The notes under the pieces are model-generated. The model saw only the letters and a list, made by a program, of their open reading frames with translations, searched no databases and had not been told where the DNA came from. Positions 22,838 through 31,375 of a stretch of 64,000 bases of DNA are shown one piece after another; within the stretch, counting starts at the first letter, position 1, and each line of letters opens with the position of its first letter. The DNA is taken from positions 62,001 to 126,000 of the forward strand of contig NZ_BAAAUV010000001.1 in assembly GCF_039534125.1 (NCBI RefSeq), given 5' to 3'. This stretch comes from Actinocorallia longicatena. GTDB lineage: Bacteria > Actinomycetota > Actinomycetes > Streptosporangiales > Streptosporangiaceae. Both the position numbers and the translations under genes were made by a program.

Positions 22838-24133
22838 GTGCATCACACAGCGGTTCTGTTCCTGGAGCTGGGCGCCGTCCTCCTCGGTCTCGGGGTGCTC
22901 GGCGCCTTCGCCCTCCGCGCGGGCATCTCCCCCATTCCCCTCTACCTCATCGCCGGGCTGGCGTTCGGCCAGGGCGGTCTCGTACCGCTCGCCACCAGCG
23001 CGGACTTCATCCAGATCGGCGCCGAGATCGGCGTCATCCTGCTCCTGCTCACCCTGGGCCTGGAGTACAACGCCAGTGAGCTCGTCACGAGCCTGAAGGG
23101 CAACGCCCGCGCGGGAATCGTGGACTTCGTCCTCAACGCGGCGCCGGGCGCGATCGTCGCGCTCCTGCTCGGCTGGGGCCCGGTCGCCGCGGTGGCGATG
23201 GCGGGCGTCACCTACGCGACGTCGTCGGGCATCACCGCGAAGGTCCTCTCCGATCTCGGCTGGATCGGCAACCGCGAGACGCCGGTCGTGCTGTCCCTGC
23301 TGGTGTTCGAGGACCTCACCATGGCGATCTACCTGCCGGTCCTCACGGCGCTGCTGGCCGGAGTCAGCTTCGCCGCCGGAGCCGGGACGGTCGCGATCGC
23401 CCTGGCGACCGTCACCGTGGTCCTCGTGGCGGCGCTGAAGTTCGGCCGCTACATCGAGGCGTTCGTGTCCAGCCCGAACTCCGAGGTCCTGCTGCTCAAG
23501 ATCGTCGGCCTGGCCATGCTGGTCGCCGGGATCGCCCAGCAGCTCCAGGTGTCCGCGGCCGTCGGCGCGTTCCTGGTCGGCATCGCGCTCTCCGGTGAGC
23601 TGGCCCACGAGGCGCAGGAGCTGCTCAGCCCGCTCCGCGACCTGTTCGCGGCCGTGTTCTTCGTGTTCTTCGGCCTCAGCACCGACCCCGCCAAGATCCT
23701 GCCGGTCGCGGGGCTGGCGGTACTGCTCGCGGTGATCGGCATCGCGACCAAGCTCGGGACCGGCTACTACGCCGCCCGCAGGGCCGGGATCGGCCGCTCG
23801 GGCCGGGCCCGCGCGGGCATCGCGCTGGTCCCGCGGGGTGAGTTCAACATCGTCATCGCCGGTCTCGCCGTCACCGCGGGGGCCCATCCCGACCTGGGCC
23901 CGCTGGCGGCGGGATATGTCCTCATCCTCGCCGCGTTCGGCCCGCTCGCCGCCCGGCTCCTCCAGCCGCTCATCACGGCCCTCGCCGATCACCAGGACGG
24001 TCACGGGCCGTTCCGCCGGCTGCGGCCGCGCCTGCCCCGCCCCAGGTCCGAACGGGAGCCCGACAGTAAGCCCGGTAAGCCCGGGACCCATGAGGACCTG
24101 TCCCCCGAGGACAGCCGTCCCGCGCCGGGCTGA
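22838..24133 (+). CDS. Cation:proton antiporter membrane subunit (CPA2, KefB/KhtU-like)
   Basis: 431 residues, about 12 membrane helices. Typical CPA2 features are IPLYLIAGLAFGQGG, IGVILLLLTLGLEYN, the ATSSGITAKVL and VLSLLVFEDL helices (Asp of the ion site in the latter), and GIALVPRGEFNIVIAGLA. It probably exports K+ in exchange for H+, gated by the preceding KhtT-like subunit. The GTG start follows AAGGGGAGCGA. The C-terminal 60 residues are a hydrophilic, Pro/Arg-rich tail without an RCK domain, consistent with a separate regulatory subunit. Confidence 0.92.
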   Translation: MHHTAVLFLELGAVLLGLGVLGAFALRAGISPIPLYLIAGLAFGQGGLVPLATSADFIQIGAEIGVILLLLTLGLEYNASELVTSLKGNARAGIVDFVLNAAPGAIVALLLGWGPVAAVAMAGVTYATSSGITAKVLSDLGWIGNRETPVVLSLLVFEDLTMAIYLPVLTALLAGVSFAAGAGTVAIALATVTVVLVAALKFGRYIEAFVSSPNSEVLLLKIVGLAMLVAGIAQQLQVSAAVGAFLVGIALSGELAHEAQELLSPLRDLFAAVFFVFFGLSTDPAKILPVAGLAVLLAVIGIATKLGTGYYAARRAGIGRSGRARAGIALVPRGEFNIVIAGLAVTAGAHPDLGPLAAGYVLILAAFGPLAARLLQPLITALADHQDGHGPFRRLRPRLPRPRSEREPDSKPGKPGTHEDLSPEDSRPAPG

Positions 24134-24154
24134 GGCCCCTCATTCCCCGGGGCC
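24134..24154. terminator. Hairpin after the antiporter gene
   Basis: GGCCCC (24134-24139) and GGGGCC (24149-24154) form a 6-bp stem with a nine-base loop between convergent genes. It is a plausible bidirectional terminator without a T-run. Confidence 0.4.
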
Positions 24155-24173
24155 ATGGCCGCGCCTCAGCCGG

Positions 24174-24743
24174 TCACGGCCCCCGGGGCTTGCCCGCCAC
24201 GAGCAGGCCGACCTCCACGATGCCCGCGACGGACGGCACCCGCCGGACCGACGTCACGGTCAGCCCCCGGGCGCGCATGGCCCGGCCGAGCTCTCCCGGG
24301 CACATGACGTCGGCGATCATGATGAGCGCGCCCGGCCGGCAGACCCTGCCGATCTCCGCGAGCCCCGCCCCCGGGTCGTCCCAGTGCGACAGCGACAGCG
24401 TGACCAGCACCACGTCGAAGACCTCCGCGGCGAACGGCAGCCGTTCCGCGCGCCCGACGACCACCCGCGCCGTTCCCGCCGCCGTCCGGGCGCGCGCCGC
24501 CATCGCCGTCGAGGCGTCGAGCCCGACCAGGTCGAGGCCCTGACGCCGCCCGGCGAGATACCGCAGCAGCCGCCCGGTGCCGCATCCGATGTCCAGGAGG
24601 CGCCCCCGGCCGTCGATCCCGGCCGCGACCTCCCGGTGCACCGGCTCGTACAGCACCCGCTGGAGCTGGCTGGCGTCGTAGTGCTCCGCCCAGCGCTCGA
24701 ACCGGACGGCGGTACCGGAGGCCGGGGGTCCGGAGGCTTCCAT
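24174..24743 (-). CDS. Class I SAM-dependent methyltransferase
   Basis: 189 residues of the Methyltransf_11 type. The SAM loop is LLDIGCGTGRLLRYL, followed by the acidic LVGLDAST strand, AERLPFAAEVFDVVLVTLSLSHWDD and the IGRVCRPGALIMIAD post-motif. The substrate is unknown. It is a single gene between the antiporter operon and the galactose-oxidase-like gene, and nothing links it to the polyketide cluster. Confidence 0.88.
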   Translation of the reverse strand: MEASGPPASGTAVRFERWAEHYDASQLQRVLYEPVHREVAAGIDGRGRLLDIGCGTGRLLRYLAGRRQGLDLVGLDASTAMAARARTAAGTARVVVGRAERLPFAAEVFDVVLVTLSLSHWDDPGAGLAEIGRVCRPGALIMIADVMCPGELGRAMRARGLTVTSVRRVPSVAGIVEVGLLVAGKPRGP

Positions 24744-24795
24744 CCCCCCACACTGCCATCGCCGGGGACCGCCCGGCAGGCCCGAAAACCCGCGG

Positions 24796-26922
24796 TCAGC
24801 CGACCTTGACCCACTTGGCGACGGACGGGACGCCGTCGGCGTTGACGACGAAGAGCATGTACCAGCCGGGCGGGGTCAGGTTGCGGTTGGGATCGAGGCC
24901 GAGCCTCGGCGCCGTACCGTTGTTCGTGATCTTCAGATCGACGTACCGCTGGTTCGGGTCCGAGGAGTGGGTGACGGCCGCGGGGCGGATCAGGGTGGCG
25001 CGGGCGATCGGCCCGCTCGTGCGGATCTCCCGGGTCTGGCCGTAGCCCCAGGACGCCGGCGCCGAAGTGATCACCGGCCTGTTGGTCTTGTAGAGGTAGG
25101 ACGGCGAGTAGATCGAGATGCTCGTGTCGAAGGTGTTGCTCGCGGGGTTGCCTCCCGCGGCCAGCACCCGGCCGTCCGGGAGGAGCATCGCGGTGTTGTG
25201 GTAGCCGCGGCCGACCGGGTCCGCGGGGATGTTCCGCTGGAAACGGCCCGTCTCCGGGTCGAGGATGCTCGCCTCGTGCACGTCGTCGCGGCGGGTGTAC
25301 TCCGAGCCTCCGGTCTCGAAGACCTTGCCGTCGGGCAGCAGGACGGCCGAGGGGTAGATCTTGCCCGCGGGCAGGTTCTCCACGCCGGGGCGGTACTGGG
25401 GGTCGGCGGCCTTGAGGTCGATGACGTCGACGTTGTCGTGGGCGTGGGGCTCGTCGCCGCTGCCCGAGGGGGTGTTGCTGCGCTTGTTGACGTCGCCGCC
25501 GCCCATCGTCAGGACCCGCTGGTCCTGAGCCGGGGGCAGCAGGACGCTCATGGCCTGGTCGCGCTGCTTCGGCCTGCGCAGGCCGGGGACCTCGGTGATC
25601 GTGCCGTCGCGGTGGTCGTAGATCGCGGCGGTGGCGAACCCGGAGTCCTTCGGGCGGAACTTGGGATAGCTGAAGACGTAGCTGCCGGTGTAGAACAGGC
25701 GGCCGTCCTGCATGAGGATCATGCCGGGGTAGGTGCCCCAGTCCACGTACTGCTTGGTCGCCTCCGGGCCGAGCCACTTCCGCAGCGCCCAGGAGAACTG
25801 CTCGGTCTGGCGGGAGTTCTCGGTGTGGTCCATGAACTCGCGGTAGCCGCCGAAGCTGAGGATGTCCCCGTTGCCCATGGCCGTGGCCGACGGGTACCAG
25901 TGGCCGGTGACCATGTCCCCCGCCGGGGTGTACTTCTCGGTGGCCGGGTCGAAGACATAGGACGACTTCAGGCCCGCGTAGGCGCTCTTGCCGTCGCCCC
26001 TGGCGTAGTTGCCGGTGCCGCCCATGATCAGGATCCGGCCGTCGGGGAGGTGGGCGTGGCCCGCGCAGAACATGTCCGACGGGGTGTTGATCACCTTGAA
26101 GGCGCCGGTCTTCGGGTCGTAGATCTGGGAGGTGAACTTTCCGGCCTTGAAGTTCCGGTCGCTGTTGCCGCTGCCCGCGATCAGCAGGACCTTGCCGCTG
26201 CCGGGAAGCACGACGGCGTGCATGGCCCTGACCTCGTCGGAGGCCTGCTGGACCGTCCAGGAGCCGGTGGCGCACAGCGCGCCCTTGCCGGTCTGGCAGA
26301 CCGACCGCGGGACCGGCGGCGGAGTCGGCTTCGGGGTCGGTTTCGAGGTCGGCCGCGGGGCCGGGGGGACGCGGGTGACGGTGTTGTCGTCCACGATCAG
26401 GGTGCCCCGGCCGGTCGCCTCGATGGAGTAGCGCAGCCGGGTGGTGCCGGGCGGGACGGCCGCGGTCCTGCCCTTGGCCTTGCGGAAGCCCTTGCTCTTC
26501 TTCAGCGTGCCGAGGGTGTACCAGCGCCGCCAGTCGCCGCCGCCGGACTTGCGCCACAGGACCACCCGGCCGGCCGCGGTGGACCGGTAGTAGAAGGAGA
26601 TGTCGTACCGGGCCCCTGCCGCGGTCTTCGGAGCGCAGGAGGCCGCCTGGGTGAAGCCGCGCGTCCCCTTGACCTTCTTGACGACCTTCACCTGGAGGGC
26701 GCGCTTGCCGCCGTGGCGCTTCCTGGAGACGCTCACCTTCCCCTTGCCCTTGCCGGTCGTGAACCGGGTCCAGCACTGGGGGAACCCCTTCGACAGGGTC
26801 TCGAACCCCGGCACCCGCACCAGGTTGGTGACGGCGGCGGCCGGAGCGGCCGGGACGAGGGCGGCCGCCACCAGGGTCGCGGCGGCGAGGACCGAGGGGG
26901 TGCGGCGGGCGCGGTATCTCAT
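24796..26922 (-). CDS. Secreted copper-radical oxidase (galactose oxidase/GlxA-like, DUF1929)
   Basis: 708 residues with a signal peptide (RTPSVLAAATLVAAALVPAAPAAA). An N-terminal carbohydrate-binding-like beta domain (about 35-190) is followed by a Pro/Thr linker (PTSKPTPKPTPPP), then a kelch propeller and a C-terminal DUF1929 domain. The Cu-radical site residues of galactose oxidase are recognisable: Cys in SDMFCAGHAH (Tyr-Cys partner), Tyr in GHWYPSATAM, Tyr-His in RGYHNTAMLLPDG, and His in AAVTHSSDPNQRY. Actinomycete relatives such as GlxA act in hyphal-tip glycan assembly. The start at 26922 has GGAG upstream. Confidence 0.9.
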   Translation of the reverse strand: MRYRARRTPSVLAAATLVAAALVPAAPAAAVTNLVRVPGFETLSKGFPQCWTRFTTGKGKGKVSVSRKRHGGKRALQVKVVKKVKGTRGFTQAASCAPKTAAGARYDISFYYRSTAAGRVVLWRKSGGGDWRRWYTLGTLKKSKGFRKAKGRTAAVPPGTTRLRYSIEATGRGTLIVDDNTVTRVPPAPRPTSKPTPKPTPPPVPRSVCQTGKGALCATGSWTVQQASDEVRAMHAVVLPGSGKVLLIAGSGNSDRNFKAGKFTSQIYDPKTGAFKVINTPSDMFCAGHAHLPDGRILIMGGTGNYARGDGKSAYAGLKSSYVFDPATEKYTPAGDMVTGHWYPSATAMGNGDILSFGGYREFMDHTENSRQTEQFSWALRKWLGPEATKQYVDWGTYPGMILMQDGRLFYTGSYVFSYPKFRPKDSGFATAAIYDHRDGTITEVPGLRRPKQRDQAMSVLLPPAQDQRVLTMGGGDVNKRSNTPSGSGDEPHAHDNVDVIDLKAADPQYRPGVENLPAGKIYPSAVLLPDGKVFETGGSEYTRRDDVHEASILDPETGRFQRNIPADPVGRGYHNTAMLLPDGRVLAAGGNPASNTFDTSISIYSPSYLYKTNRPVITSAPASWGYGQTREIRTSGPIARATLIRPAAVTHSSDPNQRYVDLKITNNGTAPRLGLDPNRNLTPPGWYMLFVVNADGVPSVAKWVKVG

Positions 26923-26977
26923 GGGGGAACTGCTCCTGGAGGGGTTCGAGGGCACGAGGACGTCGGCGGGGGCGGGC

Positions 26978-27454
26978 TCAGCTCTCGCAGGCGAGGCCGT
27001 CGCGGTCGGGGTCGAGGCGGTGGCGGTCCGCGCCGCGGACGGACAGGCCGGGCTCGAATCCGGCGCCCTCCAGCCAGGCGCACTTGGCCGCCGCGCCCCT
27101 GACCGAGGAGGGGAAGTCCCAGGGCACGCACTGCCCGGGCGCCCCGTAGCCGTGGTCGCAGCCGTCGTAGCCGGGTTCCACGGTCGCCTTGTCCGTGGGA
27201 CGGGGGCCGGGCCGGTGGACCCGCCCGGAAAGGCCGGTGGCATAGGGCCGGACGGTGGGTTCCGTCGCGTCCGGCACGGGCTTCCCTGCCGCCGGCTCGG
27301 GCGCCGAGGCGGACGGCACGGCGGCCACCTCGGCTCCGCCCTCGTCTCCGTCCCGCTGGAGGAGGACCAGGACCAGCGCGGCGGCGATCACCACCGCCAG
27401 CACGCCGACCAGGCGCGCGACCGGCAGGCTCCGGCCCCGTCCGACGTCGTTCAC
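26978..27454 (-). CDS. Membrane-anchored excalibur-domain protein
   Basis: 158 residues. A short cytoplasmic N terminus is followed by one membrane helix (LVGVLAVVIAAALVLVLL), a Pro/Ala-rich linker and a C-terminal excalibur domain ending DPDRDGLACES, the calcium-binding DxDxDGxxCE motif. A cysteine-containing segment precedes it (GYDGCDHGYGAPGQC, KCAWLEGAG). It probably faces the outside and binds Ca2+. The GTG at 27454 is the best start before the membrane helix. It is 55 nt upstream of the copper oxidase on the same strand, so the two may be co-transcribed. Confidence 0.75.
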   Translation of the reverse strand: MNDVGRGRSLPVARLVGVLAVVIAAALVLVLLQRDGDEGGAEVAAVPSASAPEPAAGKPVPDATEPTVRPYATGLSGRVHRPGPRPTDKATVEPGYDGCDHGYGAPGQCVPWDFPSSVRGAAAKCAWLEGAGFEPGLSVRGADRHRLDPDRDGLACES

Positions 27455-27731
27455 ACGGTCCCCGTTCGCGGTGTCAGCACTCAGCGCAGGGACTTTACCC
27501 GCTCCTGACCGATGCTTGACATCACCAGGAATCCCCGGGGAGGACCTCCTCGCGGCGAACGGCCAGCACCTCGTGCTCAAGATGCTCGACGCCACCGGCC
27601 CCTGCTCGCGGCTCGGCGAGGCCGAGGCGGCCGCGCCCGCCTTCCTCGACGCCGGAACGACCGGGCATGGGACCGCGTTGGAGGGGTAGACGGCCTTCAC
27701 CCGCCGTACACCCCTAGCAGAGGGACCGAAC

Positions 27732-27881
27732 ATGGCCTCGCTCATCGCCCGCATCCGACGGTTCATCAACAGCCCCCAGGGCCGCCAGGCGCGCACCCGC
27801 GCCGAGCAGCTCGCCCGCGACCCCCGCACCCAGCAGCGCATCCGCGGTCTCCGCGACCGTTTCGCCCGCCGCCGCCACTGA
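27732..27881 (+). CDS. Small basic protein of 49 residues
   Basis: Begins MASLIARIRRFINSPQGRQA and continues with RTRAEQLARDPRTQQRIRGL, an amphipathic, Arg-rich helix that ends in RRRH. Short proteins of this pattern (a SPQGR-like turn followed by a helical RDPRTQ segment) are, as I recall, common in actinomycetes, with no known function. AGAGGGA precedes the ATG at a good distance. It converges on the sigma factor gene ten bases downstream. The 277 bp upstream (27455-27731) hold no other convincing gene. Confidence 0.6.
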   Translation: MASLIARIRRFINSPQGRQARTRAEQLARDPRTQQRIRGLRDRFARRRH

Positions 27882-27890
27882 TCCGCGGCG

Positions 27891-28859
27891 TCAGGGGCGC
27901 AGCACGTCCGGGAGCCCGAAGGCCGGGAAGAGTTCCGGGGAGTGGAAGGCGTGCACACACCGGATCCCCGCGGGCGTCACGGTGAGGACCTTCAGGGAGT
28001 GGGGGCGGTAGGCGCCCCCGCCGTCGAGCACGTACATCCCCGCGGCCGGCTGGGAGTTGGCCGTCGTCGGAAGCAGCCGCGCGCCGCCGGGGACGCCCGG
28101 CCAGCGGGACGCGACCAGGCGGAGGACGGCGTCACGGCCGGCGAACCAGGCGGGGTTCGGCGGCATCTCCCAGGTCACGTCCTCGGTCAGCAGCGCCGCC
28201 AGCGCGGTCAGATCGGCGGCCTCGAAGGCCGAGACGAACCGGTCGAGCAGGTCGCGGCCGCGTGGATCCGACGGCTCCGCCAGGTCGCCGGGGGCGGCGG
28301 AGAGGCGTTCGAGCCGGACCCGGGCGCGTTGCAGGCCGCTGTTGACCGCCACGGGCGTGGTGTCGAGGAACGTCGCGACCTCGGCCGCCGACCAGGACAG
28401 CACATCGCGCAGGATCAGGATCGCGCGCTGCCGGACGGGCAGGTTCTGGAGCGCCGCGACCAGGGCCAGCCGCAGGTCGGAGCGGGCCGCGACGATCACC
28501 GCGGGGTCCGCGTCCGTGAGCGCGGCGTCGGGGAACGGCTCGAGCCAGGGCAGGTCATGGGCGCGGGGCGGCAGCCTGTCCGGATCGCCGAGCGGCCCGG
28601 ACAGGCCGGACGGCAGGACGCGGCGGCTGCTGTGCCCGAGCGCGTTCAGGCAGGCGTTGGTCGCGATGCGGTACAGCCACGTGCGCAGCGACGAACGGCC
28701 TTCGAAGGAGCCGTAGGAGCGCCAGGCGCGCAGGTACACCTCCTGGACGAGGTCCTCGGCGTCGTGCGCGGAACCCGTCATCCGGTAGCAGTAGGCGAGG
28801 AGCTCGCCCCGGTAGCCGCCGGTCAGGCGGGTGAAGTCGGACTGCTCCACCATGGTCAT
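27891..28859 (-). CDS. ECF sigma factor with C-terminal SnoaL-like domain (SigX5-type)
   Basis: 322 residues. Sigma-2 region: LLAYCYRMTGSAHDAEDLVQEVYLRAWRSYGSFEGRSSLRTWLYRIATNACLNAL. Sigma-4 region: LQNLPVRQRAILILRDVLSWSAAEVATFLDTTPVAVNSGLQRAR. The last 120 residues form a SnoaL/NTF2-like fold (FVSAFEAADLTALAALLTEDVTWEMPPNPAWFAG). Such tails are believed to regulate sigma activity in place of a classical anti-sigma. The start at 28859 has GGAGGAAAG. It diverges from an MFS exporter, a possible regulon member. Confidence 0.92.
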   Translation of the reverse strand: MTMVEQSDFTRLTGGYRGELLAYCYRMTGSAHDAEDLVQEVYLRAWRSYGSFEGRSSLRTWLYRIATNACLNALGHSSRRVLPSGLSGPLGDPDRLPPRAHDLPWLEPFPDAALTDADPAVIVAARSDLRLALVAALQNLPVRQRAILILRDVLSWSAAEVATFLDTTPVAVNSGLQRARVRLERLSAAPGDLAEPSDPRGRDLLDRFVSAFEAADLTALAALLTEDVTWEMPPNPAWFAGRDAVLRLVASRWPGVPGGARLLPTTANSQPAAGMYVLDGGGAYRPHSLKVLTVTPAGIRCVHAFHSPELFPAFGLPDVLRP

Positions 28860-28963
28860 TCTTTCCTCCAAAAGGGTCTGCTTCCTGTACGGACCGGCCG
28901 GACCCGGTGGATTCATCGGTTCCGGGCCGACCGATCCGGGCGGCCTCCGGGGTCTGTCCTCAC

Positions 28964-30379
28964 ATGAACTCACACACGACGGACCGCGGATCGGGCCGGA
29001 TCCTGGGCCTGGCCGCCGCCGGCTCCTTCATGGTGGCCCTCGACGCGACGGCCGTCACGACCTCCCTGGCCCGGATCCGCCTCGATCTCGGCGCCTCGGT
29101 CTCCCAGCTGGAATGGATCGTCAACGCCTACGCTCTGAGCTTCGCCGTCCTGCTCATGACGGGTGCGGCGCTCGGTGACCGGTTCGGCCGCCGCCGGATG
29201 TTCGCCGCCGGGATCGGCCTGTTCACCGTGGCGTCGGCGGCATGCGCGCTGGCCCCGGACGCCGGGTGGCTGGTCGCCGTGCGGGCCGTCCAGGGGTGCG
29301 GTGCCGCGCTGGTGATGCCGCTCGCGATGGCGCTGCTCAGCGCGGCCTTCCCACCGGAGCGGAGGGCCGCGGCCCTGGGGCTGTTCGCCGGGCTGACCGG
29401 GCTGGCCGTGACCGCCGGGCCTCCCCTCGGCGGGGCGATCACGCAGGGCCTGGCCTGGGAGTGGATCTTCTGGTTGAACGTGCCGGTCGGCCTGTTCCTC
29501 GTCCCCGCGGTCCTGCGGTGGGTGCCCGAGAGCCGCGGCCCCGGCGGCGCGCTCGACCTGCCCGGGGTGGCCCTGGCGACCTGCGGCGCGTTCGGTCTGG
29601 TGTGGGGCCTGGTCAGGGCGCCCGAGGCGGGCTGGGGCGGAATCGAGGTGCCCCTCGCGCTGGTCCTCGGCGCCGCGGGGCTCCTCCTCTTCGTCCGATG
29701 GGAGCGGCGGGCGCCGTCTCCGATGGTGCCGATGGGGCTGTTCGGGTCGCGTCCTTTCGCCGAGGGCAACGTGTCCGGGTTCTTCCTGTACGCCGCGCTG
29801 TACGGGGCGCTCTTCTACGTGGCGCAGTTCCTGCAGACCGCCCAGGGGCACGGGCCGCTCTCCGCGGGCCTGCGGATGCTCCCCTGGACGGCGACGGTGA
29901 CCGTGGCCGCCCCGCTGGCCGGGCGGCTGGTCAACCGGATCGGCGCCCGGAGGCTCACCGTCACCGGCCTCTCCCTCCAGGCCGCCGGGCTGCTGTGGCT
30001 CGCGGCCGTCGCCGCTCCCGGGACCGGCCTCCTGTGGCTGGTCCCGCCGATGATCGTCGCGGGATGCGGCGTCAGCATGGCGATGCCCGCCGCGCAGGCC
30101 TCGGTCATCAACGCGGTGCCGCCGCCCCAGATCGGCCGGGCCTCGGGCGTGTTCAACACCCTACGCCAGCTCGGCGGCGCCTTCGGGGTGGCGGTCACCG
30201 TCCCCGTCTTCACCGCGACCGGCGGCTACTCCTCCCCCGCCTCCTTCGCCCGGGGCGCGGGCCCCGCCTTCGCCGTCTGCGCGCTCCTGTCGCTGGCCGG
30301 GGCCGTCCCGGGGGTCCTCGCCGCGCTGGTCTCCCGCGCCGGCGCTCCGCGGGCACGCGTCAGGAGCGCTGCTTCTTGA
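28964..30379 (+). CDS. MFS drug exporter, DHA2 family
   Basis: 471 residues, about 14 membrane helices. The first helix reads SFMVALDATAVTTSLARI, the loop 2-3 motif GDRFGRRRMF, and helix 5 LTGLAVTAGPPLGGAITQGLAWEWIFWLNVP. It is a second efflux pump in the window, related in type to the one at 5618 but clearly different in sequence. It diverges from the sigma factor across about 100 bp. Its last 20 bases overlap the 3' end of the convergent lipoprotein gene. Confidence 0.9.
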   Translation: MNSHTTDRGSGRILGLAAAGSFMVALDATAVTTSLARIRLDLGASVSQLEWIVNAYALSFAVLLMTGAALGDRFGRRRMFAAGIGLFTVASAACALAPDAGWLVAVRAVQGCGAALVMPLAMALLSAAFPPERRAAALGLFAGLTGLAVTAGPPLGGAITQGLAWEWIFWLNVPVGLFLVPAVLRWVPESRGPGGALDLPGVALATCGAFGLVWGLVRAPEAGWGGIEVPLALVLGAAGLLLFVRWERRAPSPMVPMGLFGSRPFAEGNVSGFFLYAALYGALFYVAQFLQTAQGHGPLSAGLRMLPWTATVTVAAPLAGRLVNRIGARRLTVTGLSLQAAGLLWLAAVAAPGTGLLWLVPPMIVAGCGVSMAMPAAQASVINAVPPPQIGRASGVFNTLRQLGGAFGVAVTVPVFTATGGYSSPASFARGAGPAFAVCALLSLAGAVPGVLAALVSRAGAPRARVRSAAS

Positions 30380-30992
30380 TCTTCCCGGCGAGTTCGAGGA
30401 GGACGGAGACGTCTCCGGGGTAGGCGGTGAGGAGGTGGAGGGTGCGGCCGTCGGTCCAGACGAGGGAACCGTAGGTGGTGGGGACCGGGCCGCCGACCTC
30501 GAAGGGATTGCCGAAGGCCGCCAGGCCGAAGTCGATGTGGACGCCGCGGATCGCGGGATCGTCGAAGGAGACGGAGGAGGTGCTGACGGTCCGGCGCCCG
30601 TAGCCGTCGATGATGCCGTCGATCTCGCGGACGACCTCGGCGGGCTTCTCACGGGTGCGCAGCCTGGCGCTCACGTAGAAGAAGCGGTCGATGAGCCGGG
30701 TGCTGCCGGGCTTGGCGTAGTACCCGGCCTTGACGCCCGTCAGCCGGTCGCGGACCTTCCGGGGCAGGCCCGAGGCCAGCCGGGTGAAGTCGGCAGGCTT
30801 CTCCAGCTTGCGGTCGCGGGGCCATCCGGCCAGCTCACGCGGGCCGTTGAAGGTGTAGGGGTCCACCGTGGGAAGCGGATCGCCGATGACCTCCTCGGCG
30901 ATCTCGGCCGCGTCGCGGGGCGGGACCCTCTCGGCGGAGCAGCCTGTCATCAGCACGAGCGCCGCCGCGGCGCCCACCAGGATTCGCATCAT
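30360..30992 (-). CDS. Putative secreted lipoprotein of unknown function
   Basis: 210 residues from the ATG at 30992. The N terminus is MMRILVGAAAALVLMTGCSAERV, a lipoprotein signal with a cleavage site before Cys in LMTGC. The mature part has a strand-helix pattern (LPTVDPYTFNGPRELAGWPRDRKL ... TSSVSFDDPAIRGVHIDFGLAAFGNPFE). I recognise no family. It is convergent with the MFS gene, overlapping it by 20 bases. Confidence 0.7.
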   Translation of the reverse strand: MMRILVGAAAALVLMTGCSAERVPPRDAAEIAEEVIGDPLPTVDPYTFNGPRELAGWPRDRKLEKPADFTRLASGLPRKVRDRLTGVKAGYYAKPGSTRLIDRFFYVSARLRTREKPAEVVREIDGIIDGYGRRTVSTSSVSFDDPAIRGVHIDFGLAAFGNPFEVGGPVPTTYGSLVWTDGRTLHLLTAYPGDVSVLLELAGKIKKQRS

Positions 30993-31068
30993 TCCGTCAT
31001 GCTGGAGGGACGTCCGACCCCCCGTCATGAGGCAGATGTCCCGTGGTGCGCCGGCGGCGGCCCCGCCG

Positions 31069-31263
31069 TCAGCCGAAGGCGATCCTCGCGGCGGTCAGCG
31101 GGTCGTGCTTCTCGGACAGGGACGCCAGGTCGTCCAGGGCCCCGTCCTCTCGGTGCGGTGCGTACGCCTCGCCCTCCTCCTCACGGGCGCGCATTCTCGC
31201 GAAGAGCTCCTTCAACGCGTCGAAGCTGACTTCGGACTCTCCAGACCACGCCAAATTCCTCAC
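31069..31263 (-). CDS. Small acidic hypothetical protein
   Basis: 64 residues from a GTG at 31263 with AGGTGG seven bases upstream. The sequence is charged and helical: SFDALKELFARMRAREEEGEAYAPHRE, then LDDLASLSEKHDPLTAARIAFG. No membrane segment and no known domain that I recognise. The low-complexity acidic stretch and good ribosome site support a real gene, but homology would be needed to be sure. Confidence 0.5.
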   Translation of the reverse strand: MRNLAWSGESEVSFDALKELFARMRAREEEGEAYAPHREDGALDDLASLSEKHDPLTAARIAFG

Positions 31264-31335
31264 ATTTCCACCTAACGCCACAGGGAGAACTTTCGCCGCA
31301 TGACTAGCGAGTAGCCCCGAATCGTGACGTGAAAG

Positions 31336-31368
31336 CGCGCCGGCCCCGGGAATCCGGTGGCCGGCGCG
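31336..31368 (-). terminator. Strong hairpin downstream of the Ala-rich protein gene
   Basis: CGCGCCGGCC (31336-31345) pairs perfectly with GGCCGGCGCG (31359-31368), with an inner CCGG/CCGG extension around GAAT. It starts eight bases past the stop of the gene at 31376. It is the clearest terminator-like hairpin in the middle region, without a long T-run. Confidence 0.6.
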
Positions 31369-31375
31369 GACGGGT

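Noticed and set aside
20654..24091. Leftward open frame of about 1145 codons over the sulfotransferase and antiporter genes
   Set aside because: It is antisense to three genes with clear domain motifs. The translation has no recognisable domain.
27455..27731. Possible gene or gene remnant before the 49-residue protein
   Set aside because: A stretch reading LLAANGQHLVLKMLDATG looks protein-like, but there is no start with a ribosome site and no family I recognise.
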